A DNA stretch of 64,000 nt from Chitinispirillum alkaliphilum (GTDB lineage: Bacteria > Fibrobacterota > Chitinivibrionia > Chitinivibrionales > Chitinispirillaceae). Location: the NCBI GenBank assembly GCA_001045525.1, contig LDWW01000017.1:1-64000 (forward strand). The letters are read 5' to 3'. The first letter of the stretch is position 1. Each line of letters opens with the position of its first letter. The position numbers and the translations under genes are program-made. Below the pieces are notes generated by a model that was given only the letters and a program-made list of their open reading frames with translations, was not told the DNA's origin and ran no database searches. Shown here piece by piece: positions 36,023 to 45,328 of the stretch.

Positions 36023-36975
36023 GTACATCTCCTCGATTTAAGGAATCCGGCTTCTGTTTCACTTGTTAAAACTGTTCTTGAATACCTGGCAACCTCACAG
36101 GGAAGAGCATTCCAAAACTCCCCTCCATAGTTGTCCAAAACGTATTGTAGAAACTGCTCGTAGTAGTCTGCGGGATATTCCTGTATTCCCATCTCCCCAT
36201 TTCCAAAGTGCATGTAGTCGGGGTGGGTGTTTATAAGAGCCATTCCCCCATGCTCTGCAATCCAGTCAAGCTTTCTTTTCCAGATATCGATCTCTCTCTG
36301 TTCCATAAGAACAAAAAGGGTGAAATCCTGTGCCAGGGTGTAAGGGAGCTCAACGTAGGGGCCCCCCCCTGATTTTCTGTTTACAAGAAAGGGGAAAATT
36401 GTCTCTGCCGGCTCGGGCTGGGGCTCGAAGGGGTCGGTGTCAAAAGTTGAACAGTCGTACTCTATATCAAGCTCCCCGATCCACTCAAGATTGTGAAGCA
36501 TAGCAGCAGCCCTGAACCCCTCACTGTTCCACTCCTTAAGAAAGTGGTTTATAACCGGAGCCCGTTCTCTGAAAATCCGATAGGAGCTGAACAGCTTACC
36601 ATCATGGTCATAGTCGTGCACCCCTATTTCAAAGCCCTTCTCCACAAGTTTCCTCCTAAGCTCAGCGGAAACATTGTATCGAAGCGGTACCAGATTGAAA
36701 GCGGAGCGGAACCCCAGGCGCTCCTCCATACCAGCCAAAGAAGAGCATTTCTCCTGCCCGAAGAAACTCTCCACATCATGGGTAAGCACAAGAGAGAACC
36801 TTTTGTTTTCCGGCCACCCATACCAATTCCCCGGCACTTTTGCCGCCTTCTGAAGAATTGGCCACCTATCCGCACACCTCAGACGTTTCCTCGCCACCAT
36901 CTCCCTTCGAAGCTGAATCTGAACAGCTCTGGGAACAAGAGGCTTAACGTAGTAATAGAGTTTTCTGGCCAACAT
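36019..36975 (-). CDS. Polysaccharide deacetylase-like protein
   Basis: 318 residues, no signal peptide. The NodB-like pattern is divergent: SLVLTHDVESFFG replaces the usual FDDG, then FEIGVHDYDHDGKLFSS, a central Cys/Asp region, PYVELPYTLAQDF and MALINTHPDYMHF. His and Asp residues suitable for a metal site remain. In related clusters such proteins may act as deacetylases or as structural relatives without activity. The gene lies between the aminotransferase and GT4 genes with tight spacing, so it is part of the biosynthetic unit. The reaction is not certain. Confidence 0.7.
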   Translation of the reverse strand: MLARKLYYYVKPLVPRAVQIQLRREMVARKRLRCADRWPILQKAAKVPGNWYGWPENKRFSLVLTHDVESFFGQEKCSSLAGMEERLGFRSAFNLVPLRYNVSAELRRKLVEKGFEIGVHDYDHDGKLFSSYRIFRERAPVINHFLKEWNSEGFRAAAMLHNLEWIGELDIEYDCSTFDTDPFEPQPEPAETIFPFLVNRKSGGGPYVELPYTLAQDFTLFVLMEQREIDIWKRKLDWIAEHGGMALINTHPDYMHFGNGEMGIQEYPADYYEQFLQYVLDNYGGEFWNALPCEVARYSRTVLTSETEAGFLKSRRCT

Positions 36976-37012
36976 TTTTCACTTCCCCTCACGGAAAAAG
37001 ACTTAAAAATCT

Positions 37013-38236
37013 CTACAGTTTCTCTACCAACTCACCCTCATCGAGTCCACTTGGATCACTTTGCAGAAACTGCCCTATGGCCAGGGAGACCTTCTGCTGC
37101 TGTTCTTTTGAGAGGAACGGATGCATCGGCAGAGAAAGAAGACCTCTGCTCAGTTTTTCGCTTACTGGAAAAGACCCCTCCTTGCACCCCAGGACAGAAT
37201 AGGCATTCTGCAGGTGAAGCGGGATGGGGTAGTGAAGTCCGGTGCCTATTCCCTGCCGGGAGAGGGAGTTCTGGAGCCGGTCCCTGAAGGGGGTCTGTAT
37301 TACATAGAGATGGTAGACCGAGCGCGCCCATATGGGTTCGTAGGGCAGCTGAATGCCTTCAAGAGAACACATTATCCCGCTGTAGTGAGCCGCGCACTCC
37401 CGTCTAAGTTCATTCCAGCGCTTTAGATGACGCAATTTTACGAGTAAAACACCTGCCTGAATCGAATCGAGCCGCCCGTTGTACCCCTCCAGCTTATGCA
37501 CATACTTCTGAGTTTGTCCATGATCCCTCAGCATCCGCACGGTTTTTGACAGCTGCTCATCATTAGTGGTGACCGCACCCGCCTCACCGAAGGCACCGAG
37601 GTTTTTCCCTGGATAAAAACTAAACGCAGCTGCATTACCCATTGAGCCGGCCTTAAGCCAGCTTTGGTGTTTTTGGGAGAAATACTCTGCCCCATGCGCC
37701 TGACAGGCATCTTCCACCACAAGCAGGTGGTTTCTTTGCGCTATGTCGAGAATAGGATCCATGTCCGCAGGCTGCCCATAGAGGTGCACCGGCACAACCG
37801 CCCTGACCGGTTTGTGGGTTATTTTGCTCACTGTGACCCCGTTGAGAGAATCAAGATAACAGTGTGTATCCAGGTATTCTCTTAATTTTTCCGGTGACAT
37901 ACAGGCAGTGCGCTCATCAACATCGATAAATACGGGTATGGCACCAGCCTGAGTTATGGCCTCGGTTGTGGCAATAAATGTATTGGGCACGGTAATTACC
38001 ATATCCCCCGCACCCACACCGGCCGCCATGAGGGCAAAGCGCAGAGCGTCGGTTCCGCTCCCCACTCCAACAGAATATCTGGTTGAGCAAAACCGGGCAA
38101 ACTCATCCTCAAACTCCTCCACCAGAGGTCCCCCGATAAACTGGGCATTTGACATACTTTCTCTGAAAATCTCCAGAATCTCATCCTCAAGCTCTCCGTG
38201 AAGAGCCTTCAGGTCCATAAATGCTACATTATCCAT
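37013..38236 (-). CDS. DegT/DnrJ/EryC1-family sugar aminotransferase
   Basis: 407 residues of the PLP-dependent sugar aminotransferase family. The PLP Lys is in FSFYPGKNLGAFGEAGA. VEDACQAHGAE and GYNGRLDSIQAGVLL are family signatures, and HYPIPLHLQ is near the C-terminus. It transaminates a keto-sugar nucleotide using glutamate. With the adjacent dehydrogenase and acetyltransferase it fits a pathway to a 3-acetamido sugar (WbpE-like). The start ATG follows AAGGAGG. It overlaps the end of the acyltransferase gene by eight bases. Confidence 0.92.
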   Translation of the reverse strand: MDNVAFMDLKALHGELEDEILEIFRESMSNAQFIGGPLVEEFEDEFARFCSTRYSVGVGSGTDALRFALMAAGVGAGDMVITVPNTFIATTEAITQAGAIPVFIDVDERTACMSPEKLREYLDTHCYLDSLNGVTVSKITHKPVRAVVPVHLYGQPADMDPILDIAQRNHLLVVEDACQAHGAEYFSQKHQSWLKAGSMGNAAAFSFYPGKNLGAFGEAGAVTTNDEQLSKTVRMLRDHGQTQKYVHKLEGYNGRLDSIQAGVLLVKLRHLKRWNELRRECAAHYSGIMCSLEGIQLPYEPIWARSVYHLYVIQTPFRDRLQNSLSRQGIGTGLHYPIPLHLQNAYSVLGCKEGSFPVSEKLSRGLLSLPMHPFLSKEQQQKVSLAIGQFLQSDPSGLDEGELVEKL

Positions 38237-38705
38237 CGATCCTCCTTATAAATCTGGCAGGATTACCTGCCACCACGGTTCCAGCTTCCACATCACCTGT
38301 CACCACACTTCCGGCACCAACCATAGCACCCTTTCCAATCACCACTCCGCACAGTATCGTTGCTCCGGAGCCAATAGAAGCCCTCTCCTCCACCACAGTC
38401 CTCACCAGCTCCCAGTCCTGCTCGTTTTGAAGTTTTCCATCGGGATTAGTGGAGCGGGGATAGCGGTCGTTTATAAACGTTACACCATGACCGATAAAGC
38501 AGCCCTCCCCCACACTCACCCCCTCACAGATAAAGGTGTGACTCTGGACTTTGCAGCTGTTTGCAATCGTTACGTTTTTCTGTATTTCCACAAACGACCC
38601 CACCTTGCAGTTATCCCCGATACTGCATCCGTATAAATTGACAAATTTCGAGAGCCGGACATTTCTGCCCAGCCTGACATCTGAGGCCACTCCCAAATTC
38701 TCCAT
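38229..38705 (-). CDS. Left-handed beta-helix N-acetyltransferase (WbpD-like)
   Basis: 158 residues built from hexapeptide repeats (VRLGRNVRLSKFVNL, IGDNCKVGSFVEI, VSVGEGCFIGHGVTF). FINDRYPRST is the motif of UDP-2-acetamido-3-amino-uronate acetyltransferases. The end is VVTGDVEAGTVVAGNPARF. It uses acetyl-CoA to acetylate an amino sugar nucleotide, most likely the product of the neighbouring aminotransferase. The start at 38705 follows GGGAGGAG; an earlier TTG would add five residues inside that site. Confidence 0.88.
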   Translation of the reverse strand: MENLGVASDVRLGRNVRLSKFVNLYGCSIGDNCKVGSFVEIQKNVTIANSCKVQSHTFICEGVSVGEGCFIGHGVTFINDRYPRSTNPDGKLQNEQDWELVRTVVEERASIGSGATILCGVVIGKGAMVGAGSVVTGDVEAGTVVAGNPARFIRRIDG

Positions 38706-38755
38706 GTTCTCCTCCCCCAATTCTTTTTTTCAGTTAGGATTATTTGAATTCACTT

Positions 38756-39784
38756 TTAAAACTGATCGAGGGAGAGCATATTTTCCATACTGATCATCCG
38801 CCCCTCATTTCTGAGCGACTCATCACAGGCCTCAAGCATCTGCACCACTTCAAGCCCGCTGTAGCCACTGTTAAGGGGCACTGTGTCATTCAGTATGCAG
38901 TCCACAAAATGCTGGCACTCCAGTTTGAGAGCTTCGGTTTGCTCCACCTTCGGTGCCCACATATCCCCCGAGCGATAGCTTACCAGTAAGTCGTATATTC
39001 CCTGAGAACTCTTTGCTTCAACCCCCCTGTCATAAACCTTTATCTTCTCATCGGGATTCACATCGTTCCAGACCAGCATTTTGCGCTCCCCGCCGATAAG
39101 GGTAGTTCTGACCTTTACTGGAGACAGCCAGTTGACACTGAAATGAGCTATTTTGCTTGAAGAGAAATGGACTGTGACATAGGCGATATCCTCCAGTTTG
39201 TTTATGTGGGAGCAACCCCAGGCACTGAGAGCTACCGGTTTATCCTCTATGAGGTAGCGCATGATTGAGAAATCGTGAGGAGCAAGATCCCACACCACAT
39301 TGACATCGTGCTGGAAGAGACCCAGATTCACTCTGATAGAGTCGTAGTAGTAAATATCCCCCAGTTTCCCCTCAGAGATAAGGCTTTTGATTTTTCTCAC
39401 AGCCCCGGTGAAAAGGAAAGTGTGATCCACCATGATTTTCAGATTTTCCCTTTCCGCAATTTCGATAAGGTCTATTGCCTGAAGTGAAGTTGCGGTGAAG
39501 GGTTTTTCCACGAAAATGTGTTTTCCGTTAAGCAGGGCTTTTTTGGCCAGCTCATAGTGAGTTGACACGGGAGTAACAATAGCCACCGCATCGATTTTTG
39601 GATCTTTCAAAAGCTCATCATTATCGCTGAGGAGCCTGATATCTGAATTTGTTTTCCCAATCCGCTCCAGGGCCTCTCTGTTCTTGTCGCATACTGCAAC
39701 GACCTGTGCCCCGCTGACGCCATTTAGATTTCTGACTATATTGGGTCCCCAGTACCCATACCCTATAACCCCTATACTCAACAT
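38756..39784 (-). CDS. Gfo/Idh/MocA-family sugar-nucleotide dehydrogenase
   Basis: 342 residues. The Rossmann motif GVIGYGYWGPNIVRNL, a KHIFVEKPFTAT segment with the catalytic EKP, and a C-terminal VWDLAPHDFSIMRYL domain define the family. The enzyme oxidises a sugar carbon with NAD(P). With the two genes downstream it probably forms the 3-keto intermediate for amination and acetylation, as in WbpB-WbpE-WbpD pathways. The exact donor sugar is not determinable here. The ATG at 39784 is preferred to a GTG nine bases upstream. Confidence 0.88.
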   Translation of the reverse strand: MLSIGVIGYGYWGPNIVRNLNGVSGAQVVAVCDKNREALERIGKTNSDIRLLSDNDELLKDPKIDAVAIVTPVSTHYELAKKALLNGKHIFVEKPFTATSLQAIDLIEIAERENLKIMVDHTFLFTGAVRKIKSLISEGKLGDIYYYDSIRVNLGLFQHDVNVVWDLAPHDFSIMRYLIEDKPVALSAWGCSHINKLEDIAYVTVHFSSSKIAHFSVNWLSPVKVRTTLIGGERKMLVWNDVNPDEKIKVYDRGVEAKSSQGIYDLLVSYRSGDMWAPKVEQTEALKLECQHFVDCILNDTVPLNSGYSGLEVVQMLEACDESLRNEGRMISMENMLSLDQF

Positions 39785-39845
39785 ATCTACCACTCTCCCT
39801 TCTAACTGTTTTTTTTCCCCGTTTTAACCACACCTGTGAAACTTT

Positions 39846-41018
39846 CTAAAAAGCTCCCTTTGCACTCAGCAGGGCAAAAGGGGTCTTTACTATAAGCCAC
39901 ATATCGACCCACAGCGAAAAGCTGCGGCAGTACCTCAGATCCATTCGCACCATCTCATCAAAGGTGGTGTGACTTCTCCCCTCCACCTGCCAGAGTCCTG
40001 TGATTCCAGGTTTCTGCTCCATGATGCGAGCTCTGTGCCAGGGCTCATACTGCTCAAACTCATAGGGGATTGCGGGCCTGGGTCCCACCAGGGACATATC
40101 TCCAAGGAGAACGTTTATAAACTGCGGCAGCTCATCGAGACTGCTCTTTCGGAGCAGCCGCCCCACGGGTGTGACCCTTGGATCTTTTGTGATCTTATAG
40201 ACCCCGTCCTCGGCGTGTTCGGAGGAGTTTTGCCCCTCTCCCCCGATAAGCTTGCTTACATACTCCCTGTGGATCGAGTCATCGGCCCCTATATACATTG
40301 ACCTGAATTTATAAAAGTTAAACAGTTTTCCACCATGCCCCACTCTCTTCTGCACAAAGAACACCGGACCATCCGAGCCAAGTTTTATAAACAGTGCAAT
40401 AAGCAGGAAAAAAGGGGAGAAAAAAATCAGTGCAGCCAAACTGCCCGCTATGTCAATCACTCTTTTGCCCAGAAGATAGATCTCCCTGCTCAGGGAATTC
40501 TGCACCGGGTAGAAATAAAGGGGTGAATCCCACTCTTTTCTCTCCCCCGATTCCCCATCCTTTTTGCCTCTTTTTGGGAAATCTGAACCCGAAACCGTTA
40601 TGCGCACATCCCCCCCGGAGCCAAAGAGCTCATCCACTTTTCTTCTGAGCTTGTTTAAAACACACTCCTTTCCTCCCGAGGAGATCTCCGGACACACCAC
40701 CCCTATGATCCTGCCACTCTCATACCAGCCGCGCACATCGATATCTCTTGTAAGCTGACACACGGCAGATACCAGCTGCAAAAGCTCAGAGCGCCTGGCG
40801 CCAGGACCGTTTACTCCCCGGGAGGAGAAAAAATTCCCGTTAAGATGTATAAACACGAGTAAAAAGGGACGAAGAGTACGTTCCGCTCTCATCCTCTCTT
40901 TTGTTAAATTTCGCCTGAAACTTCTCTCATCACAGAAATCCCACTTTTCCTGAATAAGAGAGGATAGGGAATCAGCAGTCCTTCCAAAACGAGTTGATCT
41001 ATCAAGCTTTACTCCCAT
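39846..41018 (-). CDS. Bacterial sugar transferase with extra N-terminal domain
   Basis: 390 residues. The C-terminal 210 residues are a polyprenyl-phosphate sugar-1-phosphate transferase: [22 protein letters not shown], then [39 protein letters not shown] and PGITGLWQV. This starts the repeat unit on undecaprenyl phosphate. Before it, residues 40-145 form an unusual domain ([39 protein letters not shown]) resembling a degenerate GGDEF-type fold. It probably senses or scaffolds, but no active GGDEF signature exists. The ATG at 41018 with GAGGG is preferred to a TTG upstream. It is the first gene of the locus. Confidence 0.87.
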   Translation of the reverse strand: MGVKLDRSTRFGRTADSLSSLIQEKWDFCDERSFRRNLTKERMRAERTLRPFLLVFIHLNGNFFSSRGVNGPGARRSELLQLVSAVCQLTRDIDVRGWYESGRIIGVVCPEISSGGKECVLNKLRRKVDELFGSGGDVRITVSGSDFPKRGKKDGESGERKEWDSPLYFYPVQNSLSREIYLLGKRVIDIAGSLAALIFFSPFFLLIALFIKLGSDGPVFFVQKRVGHGGKLFNFYKFRSMYIGADDSIHREYVSKLIGGEGQNSSEHAEDGVYKITKDPRVTPVGRLLRKSSLDELPQFINVLLGDMSLVGPRPAIPYEFEQYEPWHRARIMEQKPGITGLWQVEGRSHTTFDEMVRMDLRYCRSFSLWVDMWLIVKTPFALLSAKGAF

Positions 41019-41368
41019 AACACCCTCGCTTGCCAAAACAGTGTAACTTCAAACCAGCATCCAATTGGTGGCAATCTCTTTTCATTCAGCGTCTGAAAAA
41101 CAGATCAATTGCTAAACTGTTTAGTGAGCAAAATGAGGACCATGCGGACAGATCAGGTGAATTTCAACAACCCTCTTTTCTTTACTCATGATGAAACGTT
41201 TAAATCCCGGGGACTCAGACAAAAACCGAACAGATCTTTTCCATCTTTATAACGAGGATAAAAAAAAACTCATAACCAATAGTAAACATCAAACACATCA
41301 ACCATTTACTATGACTGTCTGTGAGCTGTCTGTTCACATGTTTTCAAAAGGGGAAACTTATTTACATA
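41019..41368. other. Upstream region of the exopolysaccharide locus
   Basis: No gene is seen in 350 bases. A 13-bp palindrome, CTAAACTGTTTAG, lies at 41112-41124, about 100 bases before the sugar-transferase start, and could be an operator for the whole locus. No convincing -10/-35 pair was found. The endonuclease Q-like gene ends at the right side, on the same strand. Confidence 0.35.
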
Positions 41369-42604
41369 TTACAACTCGGGGAAAACTCTTATACTTCCAT
41401 ACTCTCCATCATACCCCCCCTCCCGCTGAACAGCCCCCGCCCTTACGAGCGCTATTCCCTGAGCGGCCTTAGGGTCCAGATGCGCAATTCTCTTCAGAGG
41501 GGTTTCAAACAATACCACAAACTCTGAGCCAAGCTCCTTAAGGAAGTGTTCGTACAGAGAGGTGGTTTTTTTACTTGAGGGAGAAGTCCCTGTGATCTGT
41601 GAGAGTATTCCCTTTAAAGGGGTAAAAGAATAGAAACGTGGCTTTGAATCTGCTTTATCACCGGGATCTCTGTCTGCAAGCTGCATTACCCTGTTTAGAA
41701 CCCCAGTTGTAACCGGCTTTGCACACACAGGGCAGATCCCGTTATGTTGGCGGGTTTGCTCCGGACTCCAGCGTACCTTACATTTCCTGTGTCCATCCAG
41801 GAAATATTTACCCTCTTCGGGAAAGTATTCCAAAGTCCCCGCAAGCCTCCCGTCATCTTTAGCCTTAAGAGCTTCAACTATATGCTCAAAGCTTACCTGG
41901 GTGTCGAATATTGTAGCCTCCCGTCCCAGATTCGCGGGAGAATGGGCATCGGAGTTTGATATCAGTGCGAATTTATCCAGTATCGAGCAGCTCCAATTCA
42001 TTGGCGGATCACTGGAGAGTCCGGTTTCGAGCGCAAATATGTGTGAAGAGAGATCCCTATAGCACTGCTCTATGGAGTCGAATCCGGAACGGGCCCCCAA
42101 TACGGAGAACCATGGAGTCCAAATGTGGGCGGGTATAAGAAAAGATTGCTTTCCTGCACTGAGTACAACTTCCAGCAGATCCCTTGAATCCATTCCCAGT
42201 ATGGGCCTTCCATCAGAGCAGATTTTGCCTCTTTTTTCCAACTCAGCCTGAATTTTTTCCATAGTCTGGAAATCGGGGCAGGCTATAATGTGATGAACTT
42301 TTCTCACCTTGCCTGCGTACTTGTATATACAGCTGATTTCAGATGTAAGCATGAAAAATGGCTTTGAATCAAAGAATGCGGCTTCAGGATGAAGCATATC
42401 TTTTTTCAGGAGAAACAGACCGTTTTCTGCAGGCGTGAGGTTTTCTTTCAACTCCCTCATCCATCCGGGATGAACCGCATCCCCGGTCCCAATCACCTTG
42501 ATACCCTTTTTTCTTGCCCATAAATCCAGCATCGGGGGGTTAAGCTGGCTGCTGGTGGCCATGGAGAAATGTGAATGGATATGAATGTCAGCAATGAACT
42601 TCAT
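41369..42604 (-). CDS. PHP-domain nuclease, endonuclease Q-like
   Basis: 411 residues. The PHP N-terminus opens FIADIHIHSHFSMATS with HxH metal ligands, and later HIIACPDF, PAHIWTPWFSVLGARSG, LETGLSSDPPMNW and ISNSDAHSPANLG complete the PHP site. A zinc motif near residue 280, HRKCKVRWSP with CPVCAKPVT, matches endonuclease Q, which nicks DNA 5' of deaminated bases. The family is best known from archaea and some bacteria. The ATG at 42604 is preferred to a TTG 15 bases upstream. It is transcribed with the SpoIID-like, def and yajC genes. Confidence 0.85.
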   Translation of the reverse strand: MKFIADIHIHSHFSMATSSQLNPPMLDLWARKKGIKVIGTGDAVHPGWMRELKENLTPAENGLFLLKKDMLHPEAAFFDSKPFFMLTSEISCIYKYAGKVRKVHHIIACPDFQTMEKIQAELEKRGKICSDGRPILGMDSRDLLEVVLSAGKQSFLIPAHIWTPWFSVLGARSGFDSIEQCYRDLSSHIFALETGLSSDPPMNWSCSILDKFALISNSDAHSPANLGREATIFDTQVSFEHIVEALKAKDDGRLAGTLEYFPEEGKYFLDGHRKCKVRWSPEQTRQHNGICPVCAKPVTTGVLNRVMQLADRDPGDKADSKPRFYSFTPLKGILSQITGTSPSSKKTTSLYEHFLKELGSEFVVLFETPLKRIAHLDPKAAQGIALVRAGAVQREGGYDGEYGSIRVFPEL

Positions 42605-42630
42605 GTTAACAACACCCAAGGCTGAGTAGG

Positions 42631-44058
42631 TTATTCAACGGCGGTACGAATCTGGACCCCTGAATAGTAAGCTCTTAAAATGCGGTCAAAGGTGTAGCCC
42701 GCCCTCGATCTGCCGATTGCCCCTACCTGACACATCCCAACACCGTGCCCAAATCCTCTGCCTGCGACCACCAGTCTGTTTCTGTCACTTTCCTTTACTG
42801 TGAAATTTGAGCTGAACAATATACCCTGCTGATTGTTGTTTCGCCGCAGTAGGAACCTGATTCTATCACCACCGGCGAGGAAATTCCCACCCGAGGAGTT
42901 AATGGAAGCGCTTTTAATTCTTCCGCACGAAAACCGCTGGTTTACATTTATTGATCTGAATGCCCCGGAGTATGGAGTGGTAAGCCTTCCGTCCCGGGAA
43001 TGATTAGTCAGAATAGTGGAAAGCTGCCTGAGGTTCCAGCTCTCTTCCCAGGTAAAAAGGCGCGAGAAGTGACAATAGGCCACGCCCTCTGAGTTCAGAT
43101 CCGACACAGAACGCAAATAGGGGTAGGGGCTGTGCTGAGCCCAGACCTCGTGAACATTAGCTGTCTGCCCCCCGCAGGTGGAGTGATAGTAGGCATGAAT
43201 TATCTCGTCCCCATAGGCCATAACCAAATCCTTGGTCAACCTAATAGCCATGTCGGTATAACGGTATTCATCATTTGCCCCCCCGTATACCTGATCAGCA
43301 ACAGTACTCAGAACATCAAAATCCCTGGTTCTGTTTGCTTTCATTCTCACATAAACGTAGGTGCGGGCTGCAACTGCCTGACTTTTCATGGCGGCCATCT
43401 CAGGCTCTCCAAGCCGCCCTATCTCCCTTGGGACAACCCCTCTTAAGTAATCTTCAACACCCACTACATTTACCACAGAAAAGCTGTTTCGGCCTTCTGA
43501 AAGTAAAATCAAATTACCTCTGTAACTATCCTCCCCCACCTCAACAAACTGCATAAGACTGCTTAAACTCAGGGTACAGGGAAGGGGAATTTGCCTTGTC
43601 TCTCCATCCACAGTTGCACTTATCCTTGATCCATCACCAAGAGCCTGAACATGAACTCTTCCCCTGAAAGCAACACTACCCCCGCGGTATCTTATGGTAG
43701 CTCTGGATGGTGTGTATATTGTCTTTGAGCGCGCATGCCGCCTGATCATCACCCGTACCGGTCTTTTTTCGACTCTTATGGGTGGATATCTGTAGGAAAC
43801 AGTTTTTTCTTCCTCGAAACTGTCAGAAATTTTTTGGGAATCCCGGGGTGTGTCTTCCCTGAAAGCAACCGAGAAGTCGATTATCTCCTCTTCAGAGATA
43901 AAGTCTTCAGCAGAATCCACTTCGGTTTTAAACGCTTCAGCAGGCATATCCGGTGCAATCCCCCCTGGTGGATTAGGCACCAGAAAAGGAGTTGAACACC
44001 CGAATGTTAAAGAGAAGACAACAGCAAAAGAAGTTTTAAGTTTTCTGAGATTGTTCAC
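42631..44058 (-). CDS. SpoIID/LytB-domain lipoprotein
   Basis: 475 residues with a signal ending TFGCSTPF, suggesting a lipoprotein. Residues 180-470 form a SpoIID domain: VVGVEDYLRGVVPREIG, AMKSQAVAARTYVYV, YYHSTCGGQTANVHEVW and GRGFGHGVGMCQVGA. SpoIID-type enzymes act on peptidoglycan, cleaving glycan strands as lytic transglycosylases, or bind it. Outside spore formers they work on cell-wall turnover or division. Between signal and domain there is a basic, low-complexity stretch. The start overlaps the end of def by 23 bases. Confidence 0.88.
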   Translation of the reverse strand: MNNLRKLKTSFAVVFSLTFGCSTPFLVPNPPGGIAPDMPAEAFKTEVDSAEDFISEEEIIDFSVAFREDTPRDSQKISDSFEEEKTVSYRYPPIRVEKRPVRVMIRRHARSKTIYTPSRATIRYRGGSVAFRGRVHVQALGDGSRISATVDGETRQIPLPCTLSLSSLMQFVEVGEDSYRGNLILLSEGRNSFSVVNVVGVEDYLRGVVPREIGRLGEPEMAAMKSQAVAARTYVYVRMKANRTRDFDVLSTVADQVYGGANDEYRYTDMAIRLTKDLVMAYGDEIIHAYYHSTCGGQTANVHEVWAQHSPYPYLRSVSDLNSEGVAYCHFSRLFTWEESWNLRQLSTILTNHSRDGRLTTPYSGAFRSINVNQRFSCGRIKSASINSSGGNFLAGGDRIRFLLRRNNNQQGILFSSNFTVKESDRNRLVVAGRGFGHGVGMCQVGAIGRSRAGYTFDRILRAYYSGVQIRTAVE

Positions 44059-44557
44059 GTCGTGCCCTGGAGATTTTCTTCAGTTTTCCGCTTATAAGAC
44101 TGCGCTGAAGGGGCGAGACATGATCGATAAAAAGAATACCGTTCAAGTGATCGATTTCGTGTTGCAAAGCACGCGCCAGAAGTCCCCTGGCATTTTCAAT
44201 CAGGTACTCTCTGCCATTTTCATCCTGAGCTTTCACAGAAACAGTTTCAGGACGATTAACAGTAAGAGTGATACCAGGAATACTGAGACACCCCTCATCG
44301 TAATCTTGCTTTTCTTCAGAAGAATATACTATTTCGGGATTAATCAGTACATAGGGATCTTCTTCCCCCCCGCTTGTGTCTATGACCACCACTCTTACAC
44401 TCTTACCCACCTGCGGTGCGGCAAGTCCAACTCCATCCTCCCTTTGCATAGCCTCAACCATCTCCTCAACAAAGCTACGCAGAGCGTCATCGAAATGCTC
44501 TACAGGCAGAGCTTTTTTTCTGAGAACAGGGTCTCCATATAAACATAGTTCTAACAT
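44036..44557 (-). CDS. def: Peptide deformylase
   Basis: 173 residues. Motif 1 GVGLAAPQVG (42-51), motif 2 EGCLS with Cys90, and motif 3 QHEIDHL with His133, Glu134 and His137 are all intact. The metalloenzyme removes the formyl group from new polypeptides. The C-terminal tail is basic and overlaps the SpoIID-like gene. The formyltransferase fmt is present in the window at 49.5 kb, so formylation and deformylation genes are not adjacent here. Confidence 0.96.
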   Translation of the reverse strand: MLELCLYGDPVLRKKALPVEHFDDALRSFVEEMVEAMQREDGVGLAAPQVGKSVRVVVIDTSGGEEDPYVLINPEIVYSSEEKQDYDEGCLSIPGITLTVNRPETVSVKAQDENGREYLIENARGLLARALQHEIDHLNGILFIDHVSPLQRSLISGKLKKISRARREQSQKT

Positions 44558-44595
44558 ACAGCAGTTGATTCTCCCTTACAGACTCAGGAACCTTT

Positions 44596-44943
44596 CTATT
44601 TGTTTTCATCTGTTATTACGGATGAAACCGATGATTTGGTAACTTCAATTACAGTATTTTCACCAGTTTTAATAGTAAGGTTATCCCCTTTGGTATTGCC
44701 GATAGTTCCCACAATCCCCCCGACGGTAACGACCCTGTCCCCTTTTTTAACATTCTGTAACATAAGCTGACGCGCTTTCTGCTTCTTTTTTTCAGGGACG
44801 ATCATAAGGAAATAAACAATCAGAAGAATAGGAATCATCATTATAAGAAAATTACCGGGTCCAGGAGCCGGCTGGGTTTCCTGTGCCTGTACAACCTGAG
44901 CAAAAAACGGGATCGCCATAACGGAAAAGATACGTGTATTCAT
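44596..44943 (-). CDS. yajC: Preprotein translocase subunit YajC
   Basis: 115 residues with one strong membrane helix (FLIMMIPILLIVYFLMIVP), then a basic EKKKQKAR boundary and a small beta domain (GDRVVTVGGIVGTIGNTKGD). This is the YajC pattern. It associates with SecDF at the Sec translocon. It also has an N-terminal segment with the look of a signal peptide. An AGGAG site lies before the ATG. It leads the yajC-def-SpoIID-EndoQ run. Confidence 0.94.
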   Translation of the reverse strand: MNTRIFSVMAIPFFAQVVQAQETQPAPGPGNFLIMMIPILLIVYFLMIVPEKKKQKARQLMLQNVKKGDRVVTVGGIVGTIGNTKGDNLTIKTGENTVIEVTKSSVSSVITDENK

Positions 44944-45328
44944 TACATAACTCCTTTTCGGATAAATATCTCTTTAAACCAACAGTAGGATCAAAACTAC
45001 AGAATGCCCCTAAAATACGTGCAAAGCAGAAGTCGTGTCAACGCGAAGTTTTTTTTCCTGTATGCAGATTGATCAAACGGTTTAGTTCCTGTGAGCCCCC
45101 AAACTGATGAACAATTCCCAGAATAATTGTTCTCTTCAAGGCAGTTTAAAACTATATTTTTCTCTACCCAAGTAACTGCTTCAAAATTTTTAACCTTAAT
45201 TAAATCCTTCATAGATTCAGCTGTTTGAGATGAGTTCAGGTTTCTTATGGTTCTCTATTACTAAACCTCTCTTACAAAGATGTATTTTCAGCTGAAGCCA
45301 CCTAACTTTAACCTAAAAACCGGTAGTA
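44944..45328. other. Gene-free gap between yajC and the amidohydrolase gene
   Basis: No supported gene in 385 bases. A 71-codon frame on the minus strand (44997-45212) has an unremarkable composition and no family features. The two flanking genes are divergent, so promoters for both should be here, but none with a clear -10/-35 pair was identified. Confidence 0.4.

Noticed and set aside
44997-45212. 71-codon minus-strand frame near yajC
   Set aside because: No family features, ordinary composition and no good ribosome site.
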